64,000 nucleotides of DNA from Prosthecomicrobium sp. N25 (GTDB taxonomy: Bacteria; Pseudomonadota; Alphaproteobacteria; Rhizobiales; Ancalomicrobiaceae): the NCBI RefSeq assembly GCF_037203705.1, contig NZ_JBBCAT010000001.1, forward strand, positions 124,001-188,000, written 5' to 3'. The position numbers were made by a program, and so were the translations under genes. The notes below the pieces were generated by a model. The model made no database searches. It was not told the DNA's origin and saw nothing but the letters and a program-made list of their open reading frames with translations. Shown in pieces: positions 55,790 through 63,657 of the stretch (its first letter is position 1; the number at the start of each line of letters is the position of its first letter).

Positions 55790-56956
55790 TCAGTTCGCCT
55801 TGGCGGCCTTGACCGGGTCCTTGACGTTCGGGATCGTCGCGAATTCGACGTTGAAGAGCTCGCCGCCGACCCGTTCCACCTTGCGCACGTAGATGTTCTG
55901 CACGATGTCGCGCGTCTGCGGGTCGATCGACACCGGCCCGCGCGGGCTCGTCCAGCTCATCCCCTTCATGGCCTCGACCAGCGCCTCCCCGCCGGCGCCG
56001 TTGGTCTTCTTCAGCCCCTCGTAGACGAGGTGCATGCCGTCGAAGCCGCCGACCGCCATGAAGTTCGGCCGGAACCCGGCCGCCTTCCGGAAGGCCTCCA
56101 CGAAGGCCTTGTTCTCCGGGCTGTCATGGGCGGCGGAGTAGTGGTGGGTGGTGATCGCCCCGAGGGCCGCGTCGCCCATGCCGTTGAGGAGGTCGTCGTC
56201 GGTCACGTCGCCGGGGCCGATCAGGCGGATGCCCGACTTGTCGAGGCCGCGCTCGACGAACTGGCGCATGAACTGCGCGCCGACGCCGGAGGGCACGAAG
56301 ACGAAGAGCGCGTCCGGCTTGGCGTCCGCCACCTTCTGGAGGAAGGGCGAGAAGTCCGGGTTGGCGAGCGGCACCCTCAGCGTCTCCACTTGGCCAGTCT
56401 TGCCGAAGCTCCCCACGAAGGCCTTCTCGGCGTCGATGCCCGGGCCGTAGTCGGAGACCAGCGTCACCACCTTCCTGATGCCGTTCTGCGCCGCCCATTC
56501 GGCCATCGGCTGGGTCGCCTGCGGCAGCGTGAAGCTCGTCCGCACGATGAAGGGCGAGGCCTCCGTGATGGTGGCGGTGGCGGCCGCCATGACGACCTGC
56601 GGCACCTTGGCCTGGGTGGCGAGCGGCGCGGTGGAGAGCGCCAGCGGGGTCAGGCCGAAGCCGGCCAGCACCGACACCTTGTCGTTGACGATCAGCTCCT
56701 GGGCGAGGCGCTTGGTGACGTCCGCCACCCCGGTGTCGTCTTTGACGATGAGCTGCACCTTGCGGCCCGCGACCGTGTCGCCCTTCTGCGCCATGTAGAG
56801 CTTGGCGGCTGCCTCGATCTGCCGGCCGGTCGACGCGAAGGGCCCGGTCATCGGCAGGATCAGGCCGATCTTCAGGGCGTCCTGCGCGGCCGCCGGGCCG
56901 GCGAGGCCCGCCACGAGCGCGGCGCCGGCCAGGGTCATCAGGGTCCTGCGGTCCAT
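55790..56956 (-). CDS. Periplasmic binding protein of the aromatic-acid-type importer (paralogue 1)
   Basis: 388 residues from ATG 56956, preferred over ATG 56962 because GGGAGGA is then correctly spaced. Tat-like or Sec leader (DRRTLMTLAGAALVAGLAGPAAAQD). The mature part is a Peripla_BP_6 domain (LKIGLILPMTGPFASTG, SDYGPGIDAEKAF, FVFVPSGVGAQFMRQF). It is highly similar along its whole length to the protein at 60077-61249, including the identical ending KAAKAN. First gene of the liv unit; binds the imported ligand. Confidence 0.93.
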   Translation of the reverse strand: MDRRTLMTLAGAALVAGLAGPAAAQDALKIGLILPMTGPFASTGRQIEAAAKLYMAQKGDTVAGRKVQLIVKDDTGVADVTKRLAQELIVNDKVSVLAGFGLTPLALSTAPLATQAKVPQVVMAAATATITEASPFIVRTSFTLPQATQPMAEWAAQNGIRKVVTLVSDYGPGIDAEKAFVGSFGKTGQVETLRVPLANPDFSPFLQKVADAKPDALFVFVPSGVGAQFMRQFVERGLDKSGIRLIGPGDVTDDDLLNGMGDAALGAITTHHYSAAHDSPENKAFVEAFRKAAGFRPNFMAVGGFDGMHLVYEGLKKTNGAGGEALVEAMKGMSWTSPRGPVSIDPQTRDIVQNIYVRKVERVGGELFNVEFATIPNVKDPVKAAKAN

Positions 56957-57009
56957 GGTCATTCCTCCCGTGCTGGTCGGCCCTCTCGCGTGGCCGTTTC
57001 GGATGCCCT

Positions 57010-57795
57010 TCAGCGCTCGGCCCCGCGCCGGATCAGCGCGGCGCCGGGGACGAGGTCGAGGGCGCCCTCGCTGGTGAGCGCCCGTTCGAGATTGCGATGC
57101 GCGATCCGCGCGTGCTCGCGCATGATCGCTTCCGCCCGCGTGCCCTCGCGCCGCTCGATGGCGGCGAGCACGGTGCGGTGCTGGTCCTGCGCCACGGTCA
57201 GGATGTGGTGCGATTCCGGCGAGCGCGTCTGCACTGGCACGAGAGCGCTCGGCGACGCGAAGGGGAGCGCCCCGGCGAGCTCGATCTCGCGGGCGAGCGT
57301 CCGGCTCTGCGCCATGGCGATCACGCCGGCATGGAAGCGGGCGTTGAGCTCGACGTAGCGCTGGATGTCGACGTCGACCGTCTCGCGGCGGACGACGCCG
57401 TCGATCTCGTCCAGCACCTCGCGCGCCCGGCGGATCTCGGCGGCCGGAACCCCCCGCTCGGCGGCGAAGCGGGCCGCGAGCCCCTCGAGCGTGCCGCGGA
57501 TCTCGATCGCGACCATCACCTCGCGCTCCGAGAAGGCCTTGACGGCATAGCCGCCGGACGCGATCGCCTCGACGAGCCCCTCCTGTTCGAGCCGGACCAG
57601 CGCGGCGCGCACCGGCGTGCGCGACACCCCGAGCCGGTCGACCATCTGCAGCTCGGAGACGCGCTCGCCCGGCTTCAGCGCGCCCTTGACGATCAGGTCG
57701 CGCAGGAGGAGCAGCGTCTTCAGGGTCTGCGACGGCGATTTGTCGCCCGCAGGTACGGGGCGGGCCGTCGGGGCTTCGGCGACCGGCCGGCTCAT
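57010..57795 (-). CDS. vanR: GntR-family (FCD) regulator, VanR-like
   Basis: 261 residues from ATG 57795, which overlaps the vanB-like stop (ATGA). The winged helix is LRDLIVKGALKPGERVSELQ and LGVSRTPVRAALVRLEQEG; the FCD domain has the usual metal Asp/His positions (NARFHAGVIAMAQS, QDQHRTVLAAIERR). Being in the same operon as vanAB it is probably the local repressor, acting at the TGTRTACA palindromes before vanA and relieved by the aromatic substrate. The symbol is by context. Confidence 0.87.
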   Translation of the reverse strand: MSRPVAEAPTARPVPAGDKSPSQTLKTLLLLRDLIVKGALKPGERVSELQMVDRLGVSRTPVRAALVRLEQEGLVEAIASGGYAVKAFSEREVMVAIEIRGTLEGLAARFAAERGVPAAEIRRAREVLDEIDGVVRRETVDVDIQRYVELNARFHAGVIAMAQSRTLAREIELAGALPFASPSALVPVQTRSPESHHILTVAQDQHRTVLAAIERREGTRAEAIMREHARIAHRNLERALTSEGALDLVPGAALIRRGAER

Positions 57796-58769
57796 GGCGC
57801 CGCCCTGTCGCCGGTGTCGAGCACGAGCGCGCCGCCCGAGGCCCGCGACACGCAGGTGCACAGCTTCCGGTTCTCGGCCTTCTCGGCCTCCGAGAAGAAC
57901 ACGTCGCGGTGGTCGACCCGGCCCTCGGCGGCGAGGATGGGCAGGGCGCAGAGCCCGCATTCGCCGCGGCGGCAGTCCGAGATCATCTCCACGCCGGCCG
58001 CCTCCAGGGCCTCCAGGAGCGTCCGGTTGGCGGGCACCAGGATCTCGCGGCCGAGCCGTGGGATGCGCACCGTAAAGGCCTCGGTGGCGTAGCGCCCGCT
58101 GTTGCCGAAGGTCTCGAAGCGGAGTTGGTCCGCCGGCCGGCCGCTCGCCGCCCAGGCCTGCTTGGCCGCCTCGAGGAGCCCGATCGGGCCGCAGACGTAG
58201 AACTCGCCCCCCGGCACGAGCCGCGCGATCTCGGCCGAAAGGTCGACCCGCCGCCCCTCCGCGTCCACGAAGGTCTCGAGGCGAGTCCCGATGCGGGCGC
58301 GCAGGTCGTCCGCGAAGGCGAGGTCGCGGTTGGCGCGCACCGCGTAGAGGAGGCGGAAGTCCGCGCCGGCTTCGGCGAGCGCGAGCGCCATCGAGTAGAT
58401 CGGCGTGATGCCGATGCCGCCGGCGAGCAGCAGGTAGCCCGGCCGGTCGCGGCCGAGCTCGAAGTGGTTGCCGGGCGTCGAAACCGTCATCCGGGCGCCC
58501 GGTGCGAGGGTCCACATGTAGGCGGAGCCGCCGCGGCTCTCCGGCAGGCGCTTCACCGCGATGCGCCAGCGTCCGTCGCGGCAGGGCCCAACGGTGGAAT
58601 AGGAGCGCATGTCGGCGCGCTCCCCGATCCTGACCGTCACATTGACGTGGCTGCCGGGGGTCGGCGCCACGAAGGGACCCGCCGGCTCGATTTCGAAGAG
58701 CCGGATGTCGGGGGTCAGGTCCCGTGTCGCGATCAGCCGCGCGTCGCGCCAGTCGAGCCGCTCCGCCAT
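57792..58769 (-). CDS. vanB: Vanillate O-demethylase reductase-like (PDR/VanB family)
   Basis: 325 residues. N-terminal FMN/FAD-binding barrel (RSYSTVGP), NAD-binding domain (LLAGGIGITPIYSMALAL), then a C-terminal plant-type ferredoxin with CRRGECGLCALPIL and a last Cys (CTCVS). This phthalate-dioxygenase-reductase layout transfers electrons from NADH to a Rieske oxygenase, here the VanA-like protein encoded 7 nt upstream. Could serve another methoxy- or halo-aromatic oxygenase of the same class. Confidence 0.91.
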   Translation of the reverse strand: MAERLDWRDARLIATRDLTPDIRLFEIEPAGPFVAPTPGSHVNVTVRIGERADMRSYSTVGPCRDGRWRIAVKRLPESRGGSAYMWTLAPGARMTVSTPGNHFELGRDRPGYLLLAGGIGITPIYSMALALAEAGADFRLLYAVRANRDLAFADDLRARIGTRLETFVDAEGRRVDLSAEIARLVPGGEFYVCGPIGLLEAAKQAWAASGRPADQLRFETFGNSGRYATEAFTVRIPRLGREILVPANRTLLEALEAAGVEMISDCRRGECGLCALPILAAEGRVDHRDVFFSEAEKAENRKLCTCVSRASGGALVLDTGDRAAP

Positions 58770-58776
58770 CGCCGCC

Positions 58777-59859
58777 TCACTCGGCCGCCTGGCTCGGCAC
58801 CAGGGCCGGCCCGCCGCCCTCGCGCTCGAGCATCCGGTCGATCAGCCGCCGGGCCCAGAGCGCGCCCGCGTCGATGTTGAGGTTGTAGAAGGGCAGGCGC
58901 GGATTGCGGTCGATCGCCTTCTGCTGCGCCTCCAGCACCGTGAAGTCCTGGTCGTAGACGCCCTCGCCGTCGTTGACATGGGCGCGCTGGATGGCGCGGG
59001 TCAGCGCCTCGTCGTCCGTCCTGAAGGTACGCACGAAGTTCCAGAAATAGTGGCAGGTCGTCTCGGTCTCCGGCGTGATGGCGGCCAGGAACGTGCCGTT
59101 GACCCCCTGCGAGCGGTCGCCCTCCGGTGCGCCCGTGCCGGTGACCGCCACGCCGACGTCGCCGGCGATGACCGACGGGGCCTGGAAGTGGATGATCTGC
59201 CAGCGGTCCACCTTCGCGCCCGGCCGGTCGAGCTGCTTGGCCCAGAAGGGCGGCGGGTCGATGCCGATCATCCAGCGGGTGACCGTCGCGGTCCTCTCCG
59301 TGTGGGTCACCTCGAAGGGCGTGCCCGTGATCGCCTCGTCGCCGATGGAGCCGGCATGCACGTAGGTCTCGTGGGTCAGGTCCATCAGGTTGTCGACGAC
59401 GAGCCGATAGTCGCATTTCAGCGAATAGGCGGTCCCGCCCTCGCCGACCCAGTCGGTGCCGTCGTTCCAGTGGAAGTCCGGGACCAGCGCCGGATCCGCC
59501 AGCGCCGGGTCGCCCGGCCAGATCCAGACGAGCCGGTGCCGCTCGACCACCGGGTAGGCGCGCACGCAGGCCGAGGGGTTGATGGTCTTCTGCGCCGGCA
59601 TGTAGGTGCAGCGGCCGGCCGCGTTGAACACGAGCCCGTGGTAGCCGCAGACGACCTCGTCGCCCTGCAGATGGCCCATGGAGAGCGGCAGCAGCCGGTG
59701 CCAGCAGGCGTCCTCGAGGGCCGCCACGATGCCGTCCTGCCGGCGGTAGAGCACCACGTCCCGGCTGCACACGGTGCGGGCCGCGAGGCTCCGGCCGATC
59801 TCGTGCCCCCAGGCGGCGGCATACCAGGCGTTCAGCGGAAACGTCTTCGCGTCGGGCAT
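58777..59859 (-). CDS. vanA: Vanillate O-demethylase oxygenase-like Rieske protein (VanA family)
   Basis: 360 residues from ATG 59859 (GGAGG 9 nt upstream). Rieske 2Fe-2S site CWHR (Cys52, His54) and CGYHG (Cys71, His74). The mononuclear iron site is within NLMDLTHETYVH, a block I know as identical in VanA. PPPFWAKQL and FYNLNIDAGALWARR also match VanA. With VanB it removes a methyl group from a methoxybenzoate as formaldehyde. Vanillate, syringate or 3-O-methylgallate are candidates; sequence does not choose. Confidence 0.9.
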   Translation of the reverse strand: MPDAKTFPLNAWYAAAWGHEIGRSLAARTVCSRDVVLYRRQDGIVAALEDACWHRLLPLSMGHLQGDEVVCGYHGLVFNAAGRCTYMPAQKTINPSACVRAYPVVERHRLVWIWPGDPALADPALVPDFHWNDGTDWVGEGGTAYSLKCDYRLVVDNLMDLTHETYVHAGSIGDEAITGTPFEVTHTERTATVTRWMIGIDPPPFWAKQLDRPGAKVDRWQIIHFQAPSVIAGDVGVAVTGTGAPEGDRSQGVNGTFLAAITPETETTCHYFWNFVRTFRTDDEALTRAIQRAHVNDGEGVYDQDFTVLEAQQKAIDRNPRLPFYNLNIDAGALWARRLIDRMLEREGGGPALVPSQAAE

Positions 59860-59884
59860 GGGTGGATCCTCCTGGCCGGCAGGA

Positions 59885-59892
59885 TGTATACA
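59885..59892. promoter_or_regulatory. VanR-type operator, proximal
   Basis: Palindrome TGTATACA, 26 nt upstream of the vanA-like start. It shares TGTRTACA with a second site 84 bp further upstream. Confidence 0.55.
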
Positions 59893-59968
59893 GGTCCGGG
59901 CCGTTTCAAGCCCCGTCTACGTGATTTTCGTGCTGCAGGGCAGCATGGAGCCGCACCGGCCACAAGGC

Positions 59969-59976
59969 TGTGTACA
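59969..59976. promoter_or_regulatory. VanR-type operator, distal
   Basis: TGTGTACA within the longer inverted repeat GCTGT-GT-ACAGC (59967-59978). The 84-bp distance to the proximal site is about eight turns, so looping is possible. Confidence 0.5.
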
Positions 59977-60009
59977 GCGACTGTCCGGTGCGGCACGCAA
60001 GCCAGAGGC

Positions 60010-60032
60010 CGCCGGGCCACGGGAGCCCGGCG
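60010..60032 (-). terminator. Hairpin after the upstream catabolic operon
   Basis: CGCCGGGC (60010-60017) pairs with GCCCGGCG (60025-60032), 7-nt loop, 45 nt past the stop of binding-protein paralogue 2 (minus strand). It would separate the lig part from vanAB. Confidence 0.45.
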
Positions 60033-60076
60033 CCGCGTCGTCATCAGCGCCCCCGGGGGAAACCGAGGTCCGGGCG

Positions 60077-61249
60077 TCAGTTCGCCTTGGCGGCCTTGGC
60101 CGGGTCCTTGACGTTGGGGGTGGTGGCGATCTCGACGTTCCAGAGTTCGCCGCCGACCCGCTCGACCTTGCGGATGTAGATGTTCTGGATCGGCTCGCGC
60201 GTCTGCGGGTCGATCGACATCGGCCCGCGCGGGCTCGTCCAGGCGAGGCCCTTCATGGCGTTGACGAGCGCCTCGCCGCCGGCGCCGTTGGTCTTCTTCA
60301 GCCCCTCGTAGATCACGTGCATGCCGTCGTAGCCGCCGGCCGCCATGAAGTTCGGCCGGAAGCCCGCCGCCTTCTTGAAGGCCTCTACAAAGGCCTTGTT
60401 CTCGGGGCTGTCGTGGGCGGCCGAGTAGTGGTGGGACGTGATGGTGCCGAGCGCCACGTCGCCGACGCCGTTGAGCAGGTCGTCGTCCGTGACGCTGCCT
60501 TCCGCGATCAGGCGGATGCCCGACTTGTCGAGGCCGCGCTCGACGAACTGGCGCATGAACTGCGCGCCCACGCCCGACGGCACGAAGGCGAGCAGCGCGT
60601 CCGGCTTGGCATCCGCGACCTTCTGCAGGAACGGCGCGAAGTCCGGGTTGGCGAGCGGCACGCGCAGGTTCTCGACCTTGCCGCCGGCCTTCGTGAAGGT
60701 CTCCGTGAAGGCCTTCTCGACGTCGATGCCCGGGCCGTAGTCGGACACGATGGTGACGACCCGCTTGATGTCGTTCTTCGCCGCCCACTCGGCGAGCGGC
60801 ACGGTCGCCTGCGCGGCCGTGAAGCTCGTCCGCACGATGTAGGGCGAGGCCTCCGTGATGATGGACGTCGCCGCCGCCATCACCACCTGCGGGGTCTTGC
60901 CCTGGGTGGCGAGGGGCGCGGTGGCGAGCGCCAGCGGGGTCAGGCCGAAGCCCGCCAGCACCGTCACCTTGTCGTTGACGATCAGCTCCTGGGCGATGCG
61001 CTTGGTGACGTCGGCGGTGCCGGTGTCGTCCTTGACGATGAGCTGCACCTTCCGGCCCGCCACCGTGTCGCCGTTCTGCGCCATGTAGAGCTTGACGGCG
61101 GCCTCGATCTGGCGGCCCGTCGACGCGAAGGGCCCGGTGAGCGGCAGGACGAGGCCGATCTTGACGGCGTCCTGCGCGGCTGCCGGGCCGGCGCCGAGCG
61201 CGAGCGCGAGTGCGGCCATGCCGGCCTTCAGGGCTGTTCTGCGCTGCAT
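60077..61249 (-). CDS. Periplasmic binding protein of the aromatic-acid-type importer (paralogue 2)
   Basis: 390 residues from ATG 61249 (GGAGG 5 nt upstream). Leader QRRTALKAGMAALALALGAGPAAAQD, then Peripla_BP_6 (VKIGLVLPLTGPFASTG, SDYGPGIDVEKAF, LAFVPSGVGAQFMRQF). Near-duplicate of the protein at 55790-56956. It ends the ring-cleavage gene group and has no permease of its own nearby, so it probably feeds the same livHMGF channel. Different ligand range is the likely reason for keeping both. Confidence 0.93.
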   Translation of the reverse strand: MQRRTALKAGMAALALALGAGPAAAQDAVKIGLVLPLTGPFASTGRQIEAAVKLYMAQNGDTVAGRKVQLIVKDDTGTADVTKRIAQELIVNDKVTVLAGFGLTPLALATAPLATQGKTPQVVMAAATSIITEASPYIVRTSFTAAQATVPLAEWAAKNDIKRVVTIVSDYGPGIDVEKAFTETFTKAGGKVENLRVPLANPDFAPFLQKVADAKPDALLAFVPSGVGAQFMRQFVERGLDKSGIRLIAEGSVTDDDLLNGVGDVALGTITSHHYSAAHDSPENKAFVEAFKKAAGFRPNFMAAGGYDGMHVIYEGLKKTNGAGGEALVNAMKGLAWTSPRGPMSIDPQTREPIQNIYIRKVERVGGELWNVEIATTPNVKDPAKAAKAN

Positions 61250-61284
61250 GTTTCCTCCGTGTCGGTTCGTCTCTTCGGGGACGT

Positions 61285-61617
61285 CTAGGATGCGAATGGC
61301 GGCGTCATCGGGTCGATCCGATGCGCCTGGAACTGGGCCGGCAGCGCCGTGATCTCGATCGTCTCGACGAGGCCCGCGAGCGCGTAGGGGTCGGTCGCCG
61401 CGAAGGCCTCCACGGCCTCCCGGTTCGCGGCCTCCATGACGCCGAAGTTGCCGACCGGCGTGGTCCCGTCCTCCCCCACGAGCGCGCTGCCGATCAGCAC
61501 GCGCGCCAGGCCGTTGCCGCCCGTCGCCACGTGCCGCCGATGCGCCTCGCGGTTCGCCTCGCGCACGTCCTGCAGGCCCGCCCGGTGCCGGCACACCATG
61601 AGGAAATGCGCCGTCAT
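61285..61617 (-). CDS. YciI-like (EthD/muconolactone-isomerase-fold) protein
   Basis: 110 residues from ATG 61617, overlapping the ligB stop by 4 nt. FLMVCRHRAGLQDVREANREAHRRHVA starts the ferredoxin-like YciI fold; GNFGVMEAANREAVEAFAATDPYALAGLVE is the conserved second half. YciI proteins are small dimeric enzymes of mostly unknown function, some acting in aromatic ring catabolism. Position suggests a step after ring cleavage, or lactone handling. Confidence 0.85.
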   Translation of the reverse strand: MTAHFLMVCRHRAGLQDVREANREAHRRHVATGGNGLARVLIGSALVGEDGTTPVGNFGVMEAANREAVEAFAATDPYALAGLVETIEITALPAQFQAHRIDPMTPPFAS

Positions 61618-62477
61618 GCCGCCGCCCGCGCGGCGTCGGCGGCGTTCTCCATCACGATCATGCCGGCGCCCGTCATGGAGGCGGGGACGAAGTAGTGGGT
61701 GTGGCGGACGACCACGTCCCGGTCCATCGCGCCGCGCATGACGAGCCACATCATGAGCTCCGCGCCCTCGCTGCCGAAGGTCGCCACGTAGTCCTCGCGC
61801 GACAGGGCGGCGAGCCGGTCCGGGTCGGTGGCGATGTCCTTCAGGAAGGCCCGGTCGGCCTCCGGGTTGACGAAGCCGGCCCGCGCGCCCTGGAGCTGGT
61901 GGGAGAGGCCGCCGGTGCCGAGCACCACGACCCGCTCGTCGCCCGGGAAGCTGTCGATCGCCTTGCGCAGCACCCGGCCGAGTTCGTAGCAGCGGCTCGG
62001 CAGCGGGATCGGGTACTGGATGACGTTGACGAAGATCGGCACGACCTTCACGGGCCAGGCCTTCGGCCGGCCGAAGAAGAGCTCCATCGGCACCTGCAGG
62101 CCGTGGTCGACCTCGATCTCCTGGATGATGGTCGGGTCGAACCGGTTCTCCACCATGGTGTCGACGAGATGCCAGGAGAGGTCGGCGGCACCCTCGAAGG
62201 GCGGGATCGCACGCGGGCCCCAGCCCTCGTCGACCGGCCGGTACTCCTCGGCGCAGCCGACCGCGAAGGTCGGCACCCGGTCGAGGAAGAAGGAATTGCC
62301 GTGGTCGTTGAAGATCACGACCGCGATGTCGGGCCGCGCGGCCTTCATCCAGGCCTTGGCGGGAATGTAGCCGTCGAAGAAAGGCTTCCACGCCGGCGTC
62401 TCGGCGAGACCCTTGTCGATCGCCGCCGCGATGGAGGGCACGTGCGAGGTGCCGAGGCCGCCGATGAGCTTCGCCAT
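61614..62477 (-). CDS. ligB: Extradiol ring-cleavage dioxygenase, LigB type
   Basis: 287 residues. Class III extradiol enzyme: GLGTSHVPSI (His12) and FNDHGNSFF (His59) bind Fe(II), Glu240 in GAELMMWLVMRGA completes the triad, and His193 in GGLSHQLQG is at the catalytic-base position of Sphingobium LigB. It would open protocatechuate, gallate or 3-O-methylgallate at the 4,5 bond. The small LigA subunit normally needed is found as the C-terminal domain of the upstream gene product. Confidence 0.92.
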   Translation of the reverse strand: MAKLIGGLGTSHVPSIAAAIDKGLAETPAWKPFFDGYIPAKAWMKAARPDIAVVIFNDHGNSFFLDRVPTFAVGCAEEYRPVDEGWGPRAIPPFEGAADLSWHLVDTMVENRFDPTIIQEIEVDHGLQVPMELFFGRPKAWPVKVVPIFVNVIQYPIPLPSRCYELGRVLRKAIDSFPGDERVVVLGTGGLSHQLQGARAGFVNPEADRAFLKDIATDPDRLAALSREDYVATFGSEGAELMMWLVMRGAMDRDVVVRHTHYFVPASMTGAGMIVMENAADAARAAA

Positions 62478-62480
62478 GCG

Positions 62481-63533
62481 CTAGTTCTTCCCCAGTCGCT
62501 CGCGCAGGAACGCGTCGTGGTCCATGCCGGCCTGGTGCGCGCCGATCTCGGTGATGCGCACCGGGTCCACGGCCGAGATCTTCAGGATGAAGAAGAGGTT
62601 GCCGCCGAGCCGCACCATCTCGCGCCAGTCCCGGCCCATGACGGCCCGCTTCTCCTCGGCCGAGAGGCCGAAGCGGTCCAGATAGGCCTCCTCGTTCTGC
62701 AGGAACGCGGCCCGGTTCTCCGGCCGCGACAGGCCCATCGCCATCTTGTTGATGCGGTAGCCGCGGCGCGACCGCGCGCGGTCGAAGAGCGGCACGTCCG
62801 GGATCCGGTCCCGCTCGGCGAAGCCCAGGAAGCCGAGGAGCGCCGCCGTCACCTGCTCGGGGCGCTCGACCGGCGACATGTGGCCGCTGTCCTCGATCAC
62901 CACGAGTTCGGCGCCCGGGATCGCGGCGGCCATCTCCTCGTGCTGGGCGAGCGGACTCCAGCGGTCCTGCCGGCCGACGGCGACGAGCGTCGGGCAGGTG
63001 ATGGTCGGCAGCAGCGGGCGGGCGTCCGGCCGCTCCAGGAGCGCCTTGATCTGCCGGTGGTGCAGGGCGGGATCGGCGCGCATCACCATGGCGCGCAGCG
63101 GCGCCATCAGGGCCTCGTCCGCGACCCGGGCCTCGTGCACCATCGGGGGCAGCCACTTGTCGGCGAGCGCCGCCATGCCGTCCCGGTCGGCGAGGTCGAG
63201 CATGGCCTGCCGCCCGGCCGCCTCCCCGTCCCGCGCCGGATGCGCGCCCGTGTCCAGCACGGCGAGCCTGACGATCCGCTCGGGCGCCGCGCGGACCATC
63301 TCGAAGGCGACCCGGGCCCCCATCGAATGCCCGACCACCGCGATCGGTCCCGGCCGCAACGCCAGCGCGTCCCGGGCCATGGCGACGATCGAGTCCTGGG
63401 TCGTGCAGTCGGCCACCACCACGTCGTCATGCGGCCTCAGCGCGGCGATCTGGTGCGCCCAGACGCTCGCGTCGCAGAGGAGGCCTGGGATCAGGATGAT
63501 CGGCAAGGTCGGGGCCCGTCGGTCTGGCGGCAT
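62481..63533 (-). CDS. Alpha/beta hydrolase fused to LigA-type (protocatechuate 4,5-dioxygenase alpha) domain
   Basis: 350 residues. Residues 1 to about 240 are an alpha/beta hydrolase: GHSMG (nucleophile Ser70), Asp190 in GRQDRW and His218 in DSGHMSP. Residues about 253-350 match LigA: RRGYRINKMAMGLSRPENR, EEAYLDRFGLSAEEKRAV and GGNLFFILKI. The frame is continuous with no sign of a sequencing join. The stop is 3 nt before ligB, so the fused protein and LigB are made together. The hydrolase could act on an ester or lactone of the same pathway. Confidence 0.88.
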   Translation of the reverse strand: MPPDRRAPTLPIILIPGLLCDASVWAHQIAALRPHDDVVVADCTTQDSIVAMARDALALRPGPIAVVGHSMGARVAFEMVRAAPERIVRLAVLDTGAHPARDGEAAGRQAMLDLADRDGMAALADKWLPPMVHEARVADEALMAPLRAMVMRADPALHHRQIKALLERPDARPLLPTITCPTLVAVGRQDRWSPLAQHEEMAAAIPGAELVVIEDSGHMSPVERPEQVTAALLGFLGFAERDRIPDVPLFDRARSRRGYRINKMAMGLSRPENRAAFLQNEEAYLDRFGLSAEEKRAVMGRDWREMVRLGGNLFFILKISAVDPVRITEIGAHQAGMDHDAFLRERLGKN

Positions 63534-63594
63534 GCGGTCCCCGTCAGATGTTCGTAAGCCCGTATGTGAAGCAAATGGTTTCTTTGTTGCCTTT

Positions 63595-63611
63595 CATGAA
63601 TTAGTTTCATG
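63595..63611. promoter_or_regulatory. LysR-type regulator binding site
   Basis: CATGAA-TTAGT-TTCATG, a perfect inverted repeat containing the T-N11-A pattern of LysR boxes. It lies between the divergent hydrolase-LigA gene and the LysR gene in an AT-rich stretch. Confidence 0.68.
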
Positions 63612-63657
63612 CACCGAGGCCGCACCTGCCCGCGCCGGCCGATCAAGGACGCCCGCC

